Notes under the pieces: model-generated
What the model was told of the DNA's origin: nothing
What the model saw: the letters and a program-made list of their open reading frames with translations, nothing else
Databases searched by the model: none
Position numbers and translations under genes: made by a program
Shown here: piece after piece, positions 1-10,296 of the stretch
Layout: each line of letters opens with the position of its first letter
Numbering within the stretch: the first letter of the stretch is position 1
Assembly (NCBI GenBank): GCA_019321725.1
Contig: CM033114.1
Location: forward strand, 10,830,278 to 10,894,277
DNA length: 64,000 bases
From: Paulownia fortunei
Lineage: Eukaryota > Streptophyta > Magnoliopsida > Lamiales > Paulowniaceae
Direction: 5' to 3'

Positions 1-1072
1 TTATGAACAGTTAGGTTTGAGAGAACTTAAAACAACTTATGTTGTACTCCAACTAGTTGGCCGTTCGATTAAAGTTCCAAAGAAAATAGTAGAAAATATG
101 TTGGTATAAATTGATAAGTCTTACTTTTCAATTGATTTAATTATTTTGGACACAGAGCCTGTTGCACAAACTCATACAAAAATTCCTATCATTTTGGGTT
201 GTCCTTCTCTTGCAACTTCAAAAGCTTTGATCAATTATAGGAATGGTATTTTGAAGTTATCATTTGGAAATATGACTTTGGAACTAAATGTGTTTAATGA
301 ATATGGATTCAATTGAGGAACTTATTCATGAATACTTTACTACCACTAACTCTTCAGATTCTTTGGAGACTTATTTCAAAAGTAAAAGTATTTGTAGAAA
401 GGCACATACTAATACTATCTCTAAATTTTTATAGGTACAAGAAAAATGGAAGCCAAGGTTTGAAAAACTTTCATCATCAACAGTAAAATCTATTACATCA
501 AGTAATAAAGCTCTCGTGGTTGATTTAAAACCTTTGCCAGTTGATTTGAAATACTCTTTCTTGGGTGAGAATAAGACTTTTCTAGTAATAATTTATTCCA
601 AACTCAATGCATCTCAAGAAGGTAAGTTGATCGAAACTCTAAAAATGCATAAGAATGCTTTAGGATGGACCATTATTGATATTAAAGGTATTAATCATTT
701 CATTTGCACACATAACATCTATTTAGAGAAAAATGTTAAACCTTCTAGAGAAATGCAACGAAGGCTAAATCCTAATATGAAAGAAGTAGTGAGAAATGAA
801 GTCATTAAACTCTTAGATAATGGAATCATTTATTCTATTTATGAAAGCAAATGGGTAAGTCCTACTCAAGTTGTACCTAAGAAATCTGGAGTTACTGTAA
901 GAATGAGAATAATTAATTAATTCGAACTAGGACTATTACTGGTTGGCGAATATGCATTGACTATACGAAACTCAACTCAGATACTAGAAAAGATCATTTT
1001 CCTTTACCTTTCATGGATCAAATTTTAGACACCAATTTTATTGCTTTTTAGATGGATATTATGGGTATAATC
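1..1072 (+). pseudogene. Athila-type pol fragment (protease C-half to RT N-half), element E
   Basis: The first 300 bases encode the C-terminal half of a retroviral-type aspartic protease (YEQLGLRELKTTYVVLQL near the start, IPIILGCPSLATSKALINY near 190-240), with a stop at about 107. From about 436 an RT N-terminal region follows: SKLNASQEGKL, then KWVSPTQVVPKKSGVTV near 850-900, the usual Athila RT entry motif. A frameshift near 915 moves the reading to TGWRICIDYTKLNS and RKDHFPLPFMDQIL. The frame ends at MDIMGI where the LTR of element A begins at 1073. The same segments occur on the opposite strand in F and D, so family assignment is firm. In the element this polyprotein would cut Gag-Pol and copy the RNA; here it is broken by stops, a frameshift and an insertion. 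The 5' part of E lies left of the window. Confidence 0.88.
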
Positions 1073-3590
1073 TGTAACACCCCCAATACTACACACACAC
1101 ATATATTTATGGATATAATAGTTTTGACATGAAAAATCCTGTGCGCATGTACAATTTTTTTCTTCTTCCTGTAACAGCATAATAAATAATAAACTATTTT
1201 TCTCACTCACAAACTAATATATATACTTACAGAGGACCCATAACAATCATAACATTTACATACCCATGTACAGAAAAGTTTTAAAAGTAACACACTGTAC
1301 AAATCCAAAAACCTAATACAATAAACACCAAAATCAAATAAGTTAACAACCAGGCCAACAGGTCGTCATCCATGTACACTGATCCTCAGAACCTGTAGGA
1401 GCTCCAACCACTCACTAAGTAAGTTCATGGCTTCAAGTATCATCAAACTCACCTACAATGCATGAACTATGTGAGTTAATGCTCAGTAAATGAAAATCAT
1501 GCATGCTGAAGGGGATAATCCAATACAAATGCAATGTATTTCTATGAGATTATGACAAGAATGCGAACTCATGCATCAAAATCATTTCATTCAAAATCAT
1601 TTTTCATCATTGGGCCCTTGGCCCACCTACTATGTATCGGATAGAGCTCTCAACAATATCAATAATCACATGGCCATAAACAGATCGACACAGTCCGGGG
1701 GCCATCTCCTGAGATCACCAAAGGTCTACCCCCTGTCCTCCCCTGTGACCCTCCAGAAATATTTCTACCAGCGGCATCAATAAGGCACAGTCAAGTGGTC
1801 CACCCTCTCGTGACCACCAGAGGCACACCCCCTGTCAACTCTATGATCATCCGAAAAGTAATACTCACGGCGCCCCAAATATCATATAAATAAGCCACAC
1901 ATGGGCCTCGGTACACTAGTAGTGGCCAACCAAAATATTTTCTTTCTGAAAATAATATTATGCATGCAAAACCTCAACTGTGAGCACATGTTATGCATGC
2001 ACGTGTAAATGTTGATGAATGGCATGTTCAATGACACAGCGAATCACATATCCTATCATCCAAACAATGTATGCACTATAAGATATTTATAATACTCATC
2101 AAAATACTCATCAAGACACAAGGATCACATTTAATATAAATAAGCCAAGAAATACGATGCCCATACATTGTAGTTGTAAATGTATTTTCACTTATTTTCC
2201 ACCTTTGATATCCTATTGAAGGTTAACAAGATTCTTCTCCCTAACCTTAGATATAAGGTAGCCTGTAAAAGTATAACGTATGAATTTTCATTCTTAATCA
2301 ATAGGTTTCTATATCAAATTTCATAAGGGACCTTAAATCTTAAATTTAATTAAGTAAAAATCAAACCTTAAAATTTTTATATTTCACCCCAATTAGAACC
2401 TTTTAAATACCTTAATTTTTTGTCTTGAATTTATTCTAATATTATTTAATTGATATGTTATAATCCTGTAATCAATCCCTCAATTTAATTAACTTCATCA
2501 TCCAATTAGTACAAGATAATAAAATCGAATATTTTTAATTAATTTCAAATTAAAGGTATTGTCTCACAAGTAGATAACTAATTAACTTGGATAAAAAAAT
2601 TTCTTTCAAATTAGAAATAAACGATATAAATATATATTTTTATCCGTACAAAAATAAGAAGGGACTTACCTAAAATTTTTTCAAATTTCTACGGTGAAAG
2701 TTTGTTCGCGCTATTTCTTCTTCCCCCCCTCCCCCTTTTTTTTCTTCTCTTTTCCTTTCCTTTGCTGTAGCCGTGTTTTGTGTGGTGTATTTTGTAATAG
2801 CTTAATAAACTACTAAGAAAACATAATGTAATATATTATATATATACTTATCCTTAACATTAGTATTAAAGAAATCTAATATAATATATTATATATATAC
2901 TTAACCTTAACATTAGTATTAAAGTAATCTAATACAATATATATATATATACTTATCCATATCATATATATATGTATACACTACACGTGTATACCTACCT
3001 ATATGTATATATATATATATATGCTTATCTTCATCATATATATATATATGTATACACTACACGTTACATATATATATATTATATTACACACCATATACTA
3101 TATATATATATTATTTTTTCTATATAATCAATACAAAATATTATTTATTTATTTTTATATCTATTTATTTATAAGACCCTAAATTTATTTTATATTAAAA
3201 AATTTACACCCTCTTAATTAATATTTTAATGTCCTTATTTTTTATTATTATTATTATTATTACTATTACTATCATTATTTTCTCCCTAATTAATTTATTT
3301 ACATAGTTTATCCTACACCGATAAATACAATGATGCCACCTTTCACTTACGTGTATCATATATTATCATATAGTTGACACCTAAATTCTCATATCTTAGT
3401 ACCAACTCAACCAATTAGGTTAAATAATCTGAAAACTAATATCGGTGACAACTTCAAAAGTTTAATTATTAAAATACCGTATAAAATATAATGCATTATG
3501 AAATATCAATTAAAATGCAATGACACATACATGGCATAAAATGCATGAACTATATTGGCCAGGTGAGTAGCGCAAGGTTCGGGTATTACA
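1073..3590 (-). repeat. 3' LTR of element A (2518 bp, complete)
   Basis: Begins TGTAACACCCCC on the plus strand and ends GGGTATTACA, giving the TG...CA ends and short TGTAA/TTACA inverted repeat expected of an LTR. Positions 1073 to about 2387 repeat at 8238-9540 in the same orientation with a few differences per line. On the element strand it directly follows the polypurine tract at 3591. It contains a pyrimidine-rich run near 2724-2760, an AT-rich tandem array (2812-3115) and a TTA run near 3240-3270. The block around 1905-2040, with GGCCAACCAAAATATTTTC next to an ACTAGTAG motif, is also found in the LTRs of B, showing the two chromoviruses are related. Confidence 0.92.
2812..3115. repeat. 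AT-rich tandem repeats inside the A LTR
   Basis: Two near-identical 53-bp units lie at 2825-2877 and 2878-2930, and a partial third starts at 2931; each has a TA run followed by ACTTATCC/ACTTAACC and a CATTAGTATTAAAG motif. Downstream, a second motif TATGTATACACTACACGT occurs near 2970 and near 3050, about 72 bases apart, each time after TA runs. The matching part of the other A LTR is deleted, so copy number cannot be compared. Confidence 0.85.
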
Positions 3591-3604
3591 TCATTCCCTT
3601 CTTA
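3591..3604 (-). other. Polypurine tract of element A
   Basis: On the minus strand TAAGAAGGGAATGA lies directly before the LTR end TGTAATACCC. This is the expected site and composition for the plus-strand primer of reverse transcription. B has the cognate tract at 33500-33512. Confidence 0.8.
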
Positions 3605-3627
3605 TGAAAATTTCATCCTCGAAATTT

Positions 3628-4960
3628 TGCTTACCGAAAAAGCTCTAGGTATTTGGCTCTCATTTCATCTTCTCTTTCCCATGTAGCCTCTTCCATTGAC
3701 TGGTCCCTCCATAGTACCTTGACTAATGGGATTTTATTATTTCTAAGTTGCTTTATCTCCCGTAGTAGAATCTCGATAGGTCTTTCCTCGTAACTCAAAT
3801 TTGATCTCAACTCTACTGGTTCATTTTGTAGAATGTAAGATAGATTCGCAATGTACTTTCTCAATATGGATATGTGGAATACATTGTGTACTTGAGGCAT
3901 TGATATAAGCAGATCAAGTTTGTAAGCAACATCACCTATTCTTTCGATAATAGAAAATGGACCAATATATCTGGGACTCAACTTTCCTTTCTTCCCAAAC
4001 CGCATAATACCTTTCACTGGAGCTACCTTGAGAAATACTTGATCTCTTATGGCAAACTCTAGTATCCTCTTTCTTTGGTCTGCATAACTTTTCTGTCGAC
4101 TCTGGGTAGTTTCTATTCTTTTTTGGATTTATAACACAGCTTCTATCATTTCCCGAATCATGTCCGGCCCTAAAAGTTTTCTTTTACCTACTTCATCCCA
4201 ATGAATTGGAGATCTGCATTTCCTGCCATATAGTGCTTCATAAGGAGCCATCCCAATTATGGCCTTATAACTATTGTTATATGAGAATTCTACCAGAGGT
4301 AGATACTTGCTCCACTGTCCTTGGAAATCCAATACGCAGGCTCTAAGCATATCTTCTAAGGTTTATATTATTCGTTCAGATTGCCCATCAGTCTGAGGAT
4401 GATATACAGTACTGAAAGATAGTTGCGTTCCCAATGCCCTCTGTAGACTTCTCCAGAAGGTAGACAGAAATCTCGAGTCCCTGTCAGAAGCAATGGATAG
4501 TGGTACACCATGGAGTCTAACCACTTCATGTATATATATCTGTGCATATCGATCTACGGAATATGTTGAACAAATGGGAAGAAAATGAGCTAATTTAATT
4601 AATCTGTCCATAATCACCCAAATAGAATTATGACCTTTCACAGTTTTGGGTAAACCCGCCACAAAGTCCATAGTGATTCTTTCCCATTTTCATTCTGGAA
4701 TAAGTAGAGATTGCAAAGTTCCCGTTGGTCTTTGATGTTCTACTTTTATCTGCTGACATGTCAAATATTAGTCCACGTACTGTGCAATATCTCTTTCCAT
4801 ACCTGGCCCCCAGTAATGCATTTTCAAGTCTCTATACATAGCTCCTGTATATATTGAATAAGGTGTTAAATGTGCCTCTGTAAGAATATCTTTTCTGATG
4901 TTATCCATAATGGGCACATATAATCATTTCCTAAATTGTAGCACTCCATTTATGGATATT
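3628..4960 (-). pseudogene. Integrase with C-terminal chromodomain, element A (broken)
   Basis: On the minus strand, about 4960 to 4740 gives the zinc-binding part (TEAHLTPYSIYTGAMYRDLKM, then LTCQQ). Next, 4671-4363 holds the catalytic core: first Asp in DFVAGLP, second in SDRDSRF, Glu in SERII, so all three DDE residues are kept. 4350-4129 continues with FSYNNSYKAIIGMAPYEALYG, and 4017-3631 ends in the GPF/I module (LSPRYIGPFSIIERIGDVAY) and a chromodomain with LRNNKIPLVKVLWRD and EEATWERE, which in chromoviruses is thought to guide insertion to heterochromatin. The segment below about 4700 is one frame broken only by point nonsense changes: the TGA between PE and KWERIT, TAA at 4363-4365 where the family has Gln, and 4129-4131. 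It is in a different frame from RT-RNase H, so at least one indel lies between 4700 and 5274. Confidence 0.92.
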
Positions 4961-5199
4961 TTAAAATCAGACGGTACCCCCGAAGCAATATCCTTCTTTA
5001 CCTTGATAAAATATTCGTCCCTTTATTGTCCCTGTTGAATTTTATCAATTAAAGTCGGTTGGAGTGTCAAGGCTGCCAACTTTATTTCCATTTCTCCAAT
5101 TGTACAATCTCCACATTTATTTTCTAGAATTTAATTAACTCTGGTCTCTAAACAGAAAGAGTAGCTGTGGTACCTTGCATTAGTTTTCTGCTCAATGCA

Positions 5200-6563
5200 T
5201 CTGCCACCACATTAGCCTTACCCTGATGGTAGTTGATAACACAGTCATAATCCTTTATTAGCTCCAACCACCTTCATTGTCGCATATTCAGTTCTTTTTG
5301 TGTGAAGAAGTATTTTAAACTCTTGTGATCTGTATAGATTTCACACCGCTCCCCATATAGATAGTGCCTCCATATCTTTAATGCAAATACCACTGCAACA
5401 AGCTCTAAATCATGTGTAGGGTAATTTCTTTCATATCCTTTCAGCTGCCTTGATGCATATGCAATCACTTTCCCATTTTGCATTAGTACACATCCCAAGC
5501 CATTCTTCGAGGCATCACTGTAAACTACAAAGCCTCCAGTACCTGATGGAATTGAAAGAATTGGTGCTGATGTCAACCTCTTCTTCAATTCTTGGAAACT
5601 TTGCTGACATGTCTCTGTCCATTTAAATGTTATACCCTTTCGCGTTAACTGTGTTAAAGGAGAATCAATCTTGGAAAATCCTTCTACAAATCTACAGTAG
5701 TATCCAGCCAAACCAAGAAAGCTACGTACTTCTGAAGGATTTGTAGGTTGTGACCAGCTATTAATAGCTTCTACTTTACTTAGATCTATTGATATTCCTG
5801 TCCCTGATATGATATGTCCCAAGAATACCACTCGGTCCAACCAGAATTCATAATTCTTAAATTTAGCATATAATTATTTTACCTTTAAAACCTCAAACAC
5901 TATTTTCAAATGTGTCACATGCTCTTTCTTTATTTTGGAGTAAATCAGGATGTCATCAATAAACACAATAACAAATTTATCCAGAAATTCTCTGAATACC
6001 CGGTTCATTAGATCTATGAAAGCTGCTGGGGTGTTAGTTAATCCAAATAGCATCACCAAAAATTCATAATGTCCATATCTTGTGCGAAATGCTGTCTTCG
6101 AAATGTCATCTTCTTTTATTTTTAATTGATGGTACCCAGATCGTAAATCAATTTTTGAAAATACTGCTGCACCCTGGAGCTGATCGAATAAATTGTCAAT
6201 TCAAGGTAAAGGGTATTTATTCTTGATTATAATCTTATTCAATTCTTGGTAGTCTATGCACAGTCTCATTGTACCATCCTTCTTTCGTACAAACAAGACA
6301 GGCGCACCCCACGGAGAAAAGCTAGGTCTAATAAAACCTTTTTCCTGTAATTTCTGTAATTGTATCTTTAATTCCTTTAACTCAGATGGAGCTATTCGAT
6401 ATGGGGATTTTGAGATTGGAGCTGTTCCCGACTGCAGGTCAATAACAAACTCTATCTCACGATCGAGTGGTAATTTAGGAAGATCATCTGGAAATACTTC
6501 AGGGTATTCCTGAACCACTGGTACTTCACTAAGTATAGGATGGTGTTGTTCGTCAAGGCTCAT
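5200..6563 (-). pseudogene. Reverse transcriptase and RNase H, element A (two in-frame stops)
   Basis: One reading frame runs from 6563 down to 5274. RT starts with [21 protein letters not shown], then [12 protein letters not shown] and LCIDYQELN, then [23 protein letters not shown] and the catalytic VFIDDILIY (near 5960). RNase H follows: [45 protein letters not shown], with its acidic residues kept. Only two nonsense codons interrupt it, at 6201-6203 (TGA where the family has Arg, a CpG-type change) and 5874-5876. An additional stop comes right after NMRQ at 5274, after which the linker to integrase ([24 protein letters not shown]) reads on. The enzyme would copy element RNA in the particle; this copy cannot make it in one piece. 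Confidence 0.93.
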
Positions 6564-6607
6564 AACACTGACTAAATACCCCTCACAACCCGCTTCTAAT
6601 AAATGTT

Positions 6608-7000
6608 GTGCTTTTAGCGCTGATATTAGTGGAATCTAAAGTTCTTCATAATCCCAACAAACATAAAAGGTTCTTCTCCAAGAGGTTGGAATGTCACTGT
6701 CTTTTTCTGGTAATCTATGGTAGCACAGTACTTTGATAACCAGTTCATGCCCAAAATTATGTCATAGTCATGCATGGCCAATACAATCAGATCAACATAT
6801 AGTTCTCTATCTTCAATAGGATTGACACAAGCTTTCAAAATCTGATTGGTCTGCTTTGAGTCTCCAGAAAGAATCGTCACATTGTAATTAATTTTTGTTA
6901 TGTCAGGTGTCCTACCCAGTCTCTTCACATACTCAGTGGACACAAATGAATGTGTAGCTGAATCAAATAGTATGAATGCTGGAGTATCATGGATGAAGAG
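6608..7000 (-). pseudogene. Aspartic protease, element A
   Basis: Reading down from about 6990: DTPAFILFDSATHSFVSTEY carries the active-site region (D-S-A-T in place of the commoner DSGAT), then the C-terminal hallmark YDIILGMNWLSKYCATIDY near 6740. The frame differs from both gag and RT, showing indels on either side, although plant chromoviruses normally encode Gag-Pol as one polyprotein. Matches B's remnant at 30309-30640 position by position. Confidence 0.85.
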
Positions 7001-7019
7001 TTTACCTGTTACTACCGAT

Positions 7020-8079
7020 GGATTTGCCTCTGCGTCTGCTCTAGTGATGGTAAAAACTCTAGCAGGTACATTCTGTTATTTTATGGAGTTTGGGTTCTTC
7101 AAGCATATTCTGGCAACATGGCCAACTTTTCCACACACATAACACCTTTTAGGATCTGTAGGGCAGTTTCCCACATGTTGACCACCGCATCTAGGGCACA
7201 TATATTGTGGCATTGGCGCTTTTCTCTACTCTATCTTTGGTCTCTTATTTTGCTCCCACTATTGCTACCCTGGTTTCAATCGAAATTCAGGTTTCTTATC
7301 CTTGCTGAAATTAACGACGAGCTTCCAACGCACGAATAATTCTAAGTTCAACTTGCTCAGCAACTAATACTCTCTCAACAATCTGTGAATAGGTGACTTC
7401 TTGAATTCCTGCTATATTAGCATCTCTGTATAGTTCTAGCCTCAAACCTTCAAGGAATCTTTCTACTTTCAGTGCATCAGTGCTAATCATATGCGTGGCA
7501 AACCTGGATAACTGTTCAAATTTTTGAATGTAGTCCCCAACTGTCATAACTCTCTACCGTAGTTGTATAAATTCATTCATCTTCATTACACGAACAGGCA
7601 CTGTGAAGTATTTTTTTTTTGAATAACTCTTTAAATCTTTCCCAAGTCATAGTAAAGGGATCCTCTATGCTCCTCATTGTATCCTACCAGTGCCCAGCAC
7701 TTCCACGAAGCATAAATGAGGCGCATATCACCTTCTCTTCCTCTGGGACTCTGGTATACTAGAACATATTTTCTAGAGTTCTCAGCCAATCCTCTGCAGC
7801 TGTGGGATCTACCGCATCTTCAAATATTAGTGGATTGAGTTTTCTAAATCTTTCCCCAACTATCTCCACTGGTTCTACTCGGGGCTGTGGTTGATTCATT
7901 TCAGATCTCTGTTGTCCACCCATATCCCTCTACTGGATGAGTTGTTGATTTTTTTCTGATTGTCATTGAATGAGTTCTGTAAGTCGGTTTATAATAGTGT
8001 CCCGATCGTCATTTGTCATAGGTGTCTCTCCTTCTTGGTTTCTACCTCCACTACTATTCTCACTCCTTGTTCTTGTCAT
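7020..8079 (-). pseudogene. Gag with two zinc knuckles, element A
   Basis: The ATG is at 8077-8079 (MTRTRSENSSGGRNQEGET). The capsid-like part follows (NPLIFEDAVDPTAAEDWLR, ICASFMLRGSAGHW, then DYIQKFEQLSRFATHM within 7547-7311). Near 7205-7090 are two zinc-binding motifs: CPRCGGQHVGNC and the canonical CCHC knuckle CYVCGKVGHVARIC. Several stops (for example after LTELIQ and GHW) and a frameshift below 7311 break it. Gag forms the particle and binds the RNA. The start is chosen because it follows the leader after the PBS and B keeps the same leader. Confidence 0.88.
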
Positions 8080-8222
8080 GGTTGCAATATTGTTTTAAAA
8101 TATGGTCAATATAATTCATGAAACAATGATGCATCACATAATAAAATAAAACTTACGAGCAAAGCGGTGCTCCACAAGTTCCAAGTTTACGTACATGGAC
8201 AGTCTATAGAATCTATAACCGC

Positions 8223-8234
8223 GCTCTAATACCA
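8223..8234 (-). other. Primer-binding site (initiator tRNA-Met type), element A
   Basis: Minus strand TGGTATTAGAGC differs at one base from the complement of the plant initiator tRNA-Met 3' end (TGGTATCAGAGC). It is three bases (GAG) from the LTR end at 8238, which fixes that LTR as the 5' one and confirms element direction. Confidence 0.9.
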
Positions 8235-8237
8235 CTC

Positions 8238-9540
8238 TGTAACACCCCCAAAATTCTACACACACATATATATTTATAGATATAATAATTTTGACATGAA
8301 AAATTCTATGTGCATGTACAATTTTTTTTTCTTCCTGTAACAACATAATAAATAATAAACTATTTTTCTCACTCACAAACTAATATATATACCTGCAGAG
8401 AACCCATAACAACCATAATATTTATATACCTATGTACAAAAAAGTTTTAAAAGTAACACACTGTATAAATCCCAAAACCTAATACAATAAATTCTAAAAT
8501 CAAATAAGTTAACAACTAGCCCAACAGGCTGTCATCCATGTACACTGATCCTCAGAACCTGTAGGAGCTCCAACCGCTTGCTTAGTAAGTTCATGGCTTC
8601 AAGTATCATCAAACTCACCTACAATGCATGAACTATGTGAGCTAATGTTCAGTAAATGAAAATCATGCATGCTGAAGGGGATAATCCAACATAAATGAAA
8701 TGCATTTCTATGAGATCATGACAAGAATGTGAACTCATGCATCAAAATCATTTCATTCAAAATCATTTTCCATCACTGGACCCTTGGTCCACCTACTATG
8801 TACTGGATAGAGCTCTCAACAATATCAATAATCACATGGACATAAACAGATCGACACAGTCCAGGAGGCATCTTTTGGATCACCAAAGGTCTACCCCTGT
8901 CTTCCCCTGTGACCCTCCAAAAGTATTCCCACCAGAGGCGTCAATAAGGGTACAGTCAAGTGGTCCACCCTCTTGCGACCACCAGAGGCACACGCCCTAT
9001 CAACTTCTATGATCCTCTGAAAGTTAATACTCGCGGCACCCCAAATATCATATAAATAAGCCACACATGGGCCTCGGTACACTAGTAGTGGCCAACCAAA
9101 ATATTTTTTTTCTGAAAATAATGTTATGCATGCAAAACTTCAACTGTGAGCACGTGTTATGCATGCACGTGTAAATGTTGATGAATAGTATGTTCAATGA
9201 CACAGTAAATCACATGTCCTGTCATCCAAACAACGTATGCACTATAAAATAATTATAATACTCATCAAGACACAAGGATCACATTTAATATAAATAAGCC
9301 AAGAAATACTATGCCTATACATAGTAGTTGTAAATGGATTTTCACTTACCTTCCATCTTTAATATCTTACTGAAGGTTAACAAAATTCTCCTCCCTAACC
9401 TTAGATATAAGGCAACCTGTAAAAGTATAACTTATTAATTTTCATTCTTAATCAATAGGTTTCTATATGAAATTTCATAAGGGATCTTAAATCTTAAATT
9501 TAATTAAGTAACAATCAAACCTTAAAATTTTTATATTTTA
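8238..9540 (-). repeat. 5' LTR of element A, truncated
   Basis: Starts TGTAACACCCCC like 1073 and follows the 3' LTR to about its position 2387 (phrase near TTAAAATTTTTATATTT). The homology stops at 9540/9543, leaving about half of the LTR; the part holding the AT-rich array and the TTACA end is missing. The three C's at the break are shared by the LTR and the following palindrome, so the joint has about 3 bp of microhomology. Confidence 0.9.
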
Positions 9541-9633
9541 CCCTTCTTATTCATCTTGCAACATCTCATTTTTAGTTGCAAAGTGCTACGAGTTGCAACT
9601 AAAAATGAGATGTTGCAAGATGAATAAGAAGGG
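9541..9633. repeat. Perfect 41-bp palindrome with 11-base loop at the A/E junction
   Basis: Arms 9541-9581 and 9593-9633 are exact reverse complements; the loop is 9582-9592. The right arm is normal E sequence: element D carries the corresponding single copy near 45356-45415, without the inverted partner. The left arm is therefore an extra inverted copy added exactly where the A LTR breaks off. Confidence 0.93.
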
Positions 9634-10296
9634 TCCAATTCAATAACAATAGACCCTAGTGTTGAAATATGTGGAGTTTGAGAATTCTTCATCAATAAAC
9701 TCTATGTCTCTAATTCCATGAAGTTTTAAAACCTTTATTGCATCTTATCATTTTACTTCTTAACTACATCACTACCCTTTGGCCCTATTACAACCTTTGT
9801 TGAAAACCTTTTGATTTCGTGTGGTATCTTAGTGTAGTGGAGATTTGCACCAAAGGAAAAGCCTATGATGTTAACTTTTCTGTTACAGATTGGGTGATGG
9901 TTTTTGTAAGGTTTAATGAGAATTTACTTATTTGAAGCATGCATAGTTTCATCACTATTGACATTAACTATCCTCACACACACTTGAGTATGCTTATTGT
10001 AGAAATGTATTGACTTTTGAATGACTAAGAGTTAAACTCAACAGTTGTTTGATTTTATTTCTATATTACTTTGTTGTTTCATGAGAATAAAAGTTAGAAG
10101 ATAGTTATTATAGGTGTTTGTGGGTATCACTGCTGGAAACCTTCACGAGATTATAACTCGTCCTCTATGGCCCACCTAGGGGTTTAAAAGCTTGTTGTAT
10201 ATACTAAATGCAATCGTGATTTTCTATGAAAGTGGATTAGATTAGGTTTGTTTTAGGCTTGTTCGAGGACAAGCAAGGGCCAAGTGTGGGGGAATT
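9582..10296 (+). other. 3' non-coding region and polypurine tract of element E
   Basis: No long reading frame. The sequence matches, in opposite orientation, the part of D at about 44688-45430, including the phrase around a conserved GTTTGAGAATTC/GAATTTTCAAAC block and the CTTGTTCGAGGACAAGCAAG motif near 10258. It ends with the purine tract AGTGTGGGGGAATT (10283-10296) directly before the LTR. The RT C-half, RNase H and integrase expected between 1072 and here are absent, so they were lost when A arrived or when the A/E junction was rearranged. Confidence 0.85.

Larger units (their letters stand above)
1073..9540 (-). mobile_element. Ty3/gypsy chromovirus (Tekay/Del-like), element A, 5' LTR truncated
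   Basis: A reverse-strand LTR retrotransposon inserted in the RT of E. From high to low coordinate it has a truncated 5' LTR (8238-9540), a PBS matching initiator tRNA-Met (8223-8234), gag, protease, RT, RNase H, integrase with chromodomain, polypurine tract and a full 3' LTR (1073-3590). LTR ends are TGTAA...TTACA. The chromodomain and the Met PBS place it in the Tekay/Del-type chromoviruses (family knowledge). Pol carries few stops per domain, so A is the best preserved element here. The outer half of its 5' LTR is missing and replaced by a palindrome plus E sequence, so a target duplication cannot be tested; the left flank is TAATC (1068-1072). Confidence 0.93.

Noticed and set aside
1571..1783. 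70-codon frame in the A LTR, and the similar frames at 8737-9012, 29164-29367 and 35590-35964
   Set aside because: All lie in homologous LTR blocks of A and B; they reflect a shared GC-richer LTR segment, and the predicted peptides are not conserved in frame.
2940..3115. TA-rich array as a centromere satellite or origin
   Set aside because: It is confined to the LTR of A and has only two to three units; nothing supports a centromeric or origin role.
6256..6513. Plus-strand frames at 6256-6513 and 6900-7339 within A
   Set aside because: They are shadows of RT and protease/gag on the minus strand, which carry clear catalytic and zinc-knuckle motifs.
8223..8234. tRNA gene suggested by the tRNA-like words at 8223, 19166, 24277 and 30145
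   Set aside because: Only 12-15 bases complementary to a tRNA 3' end are present next to an LTR; these are primer-binding sites, not tRNA genes.
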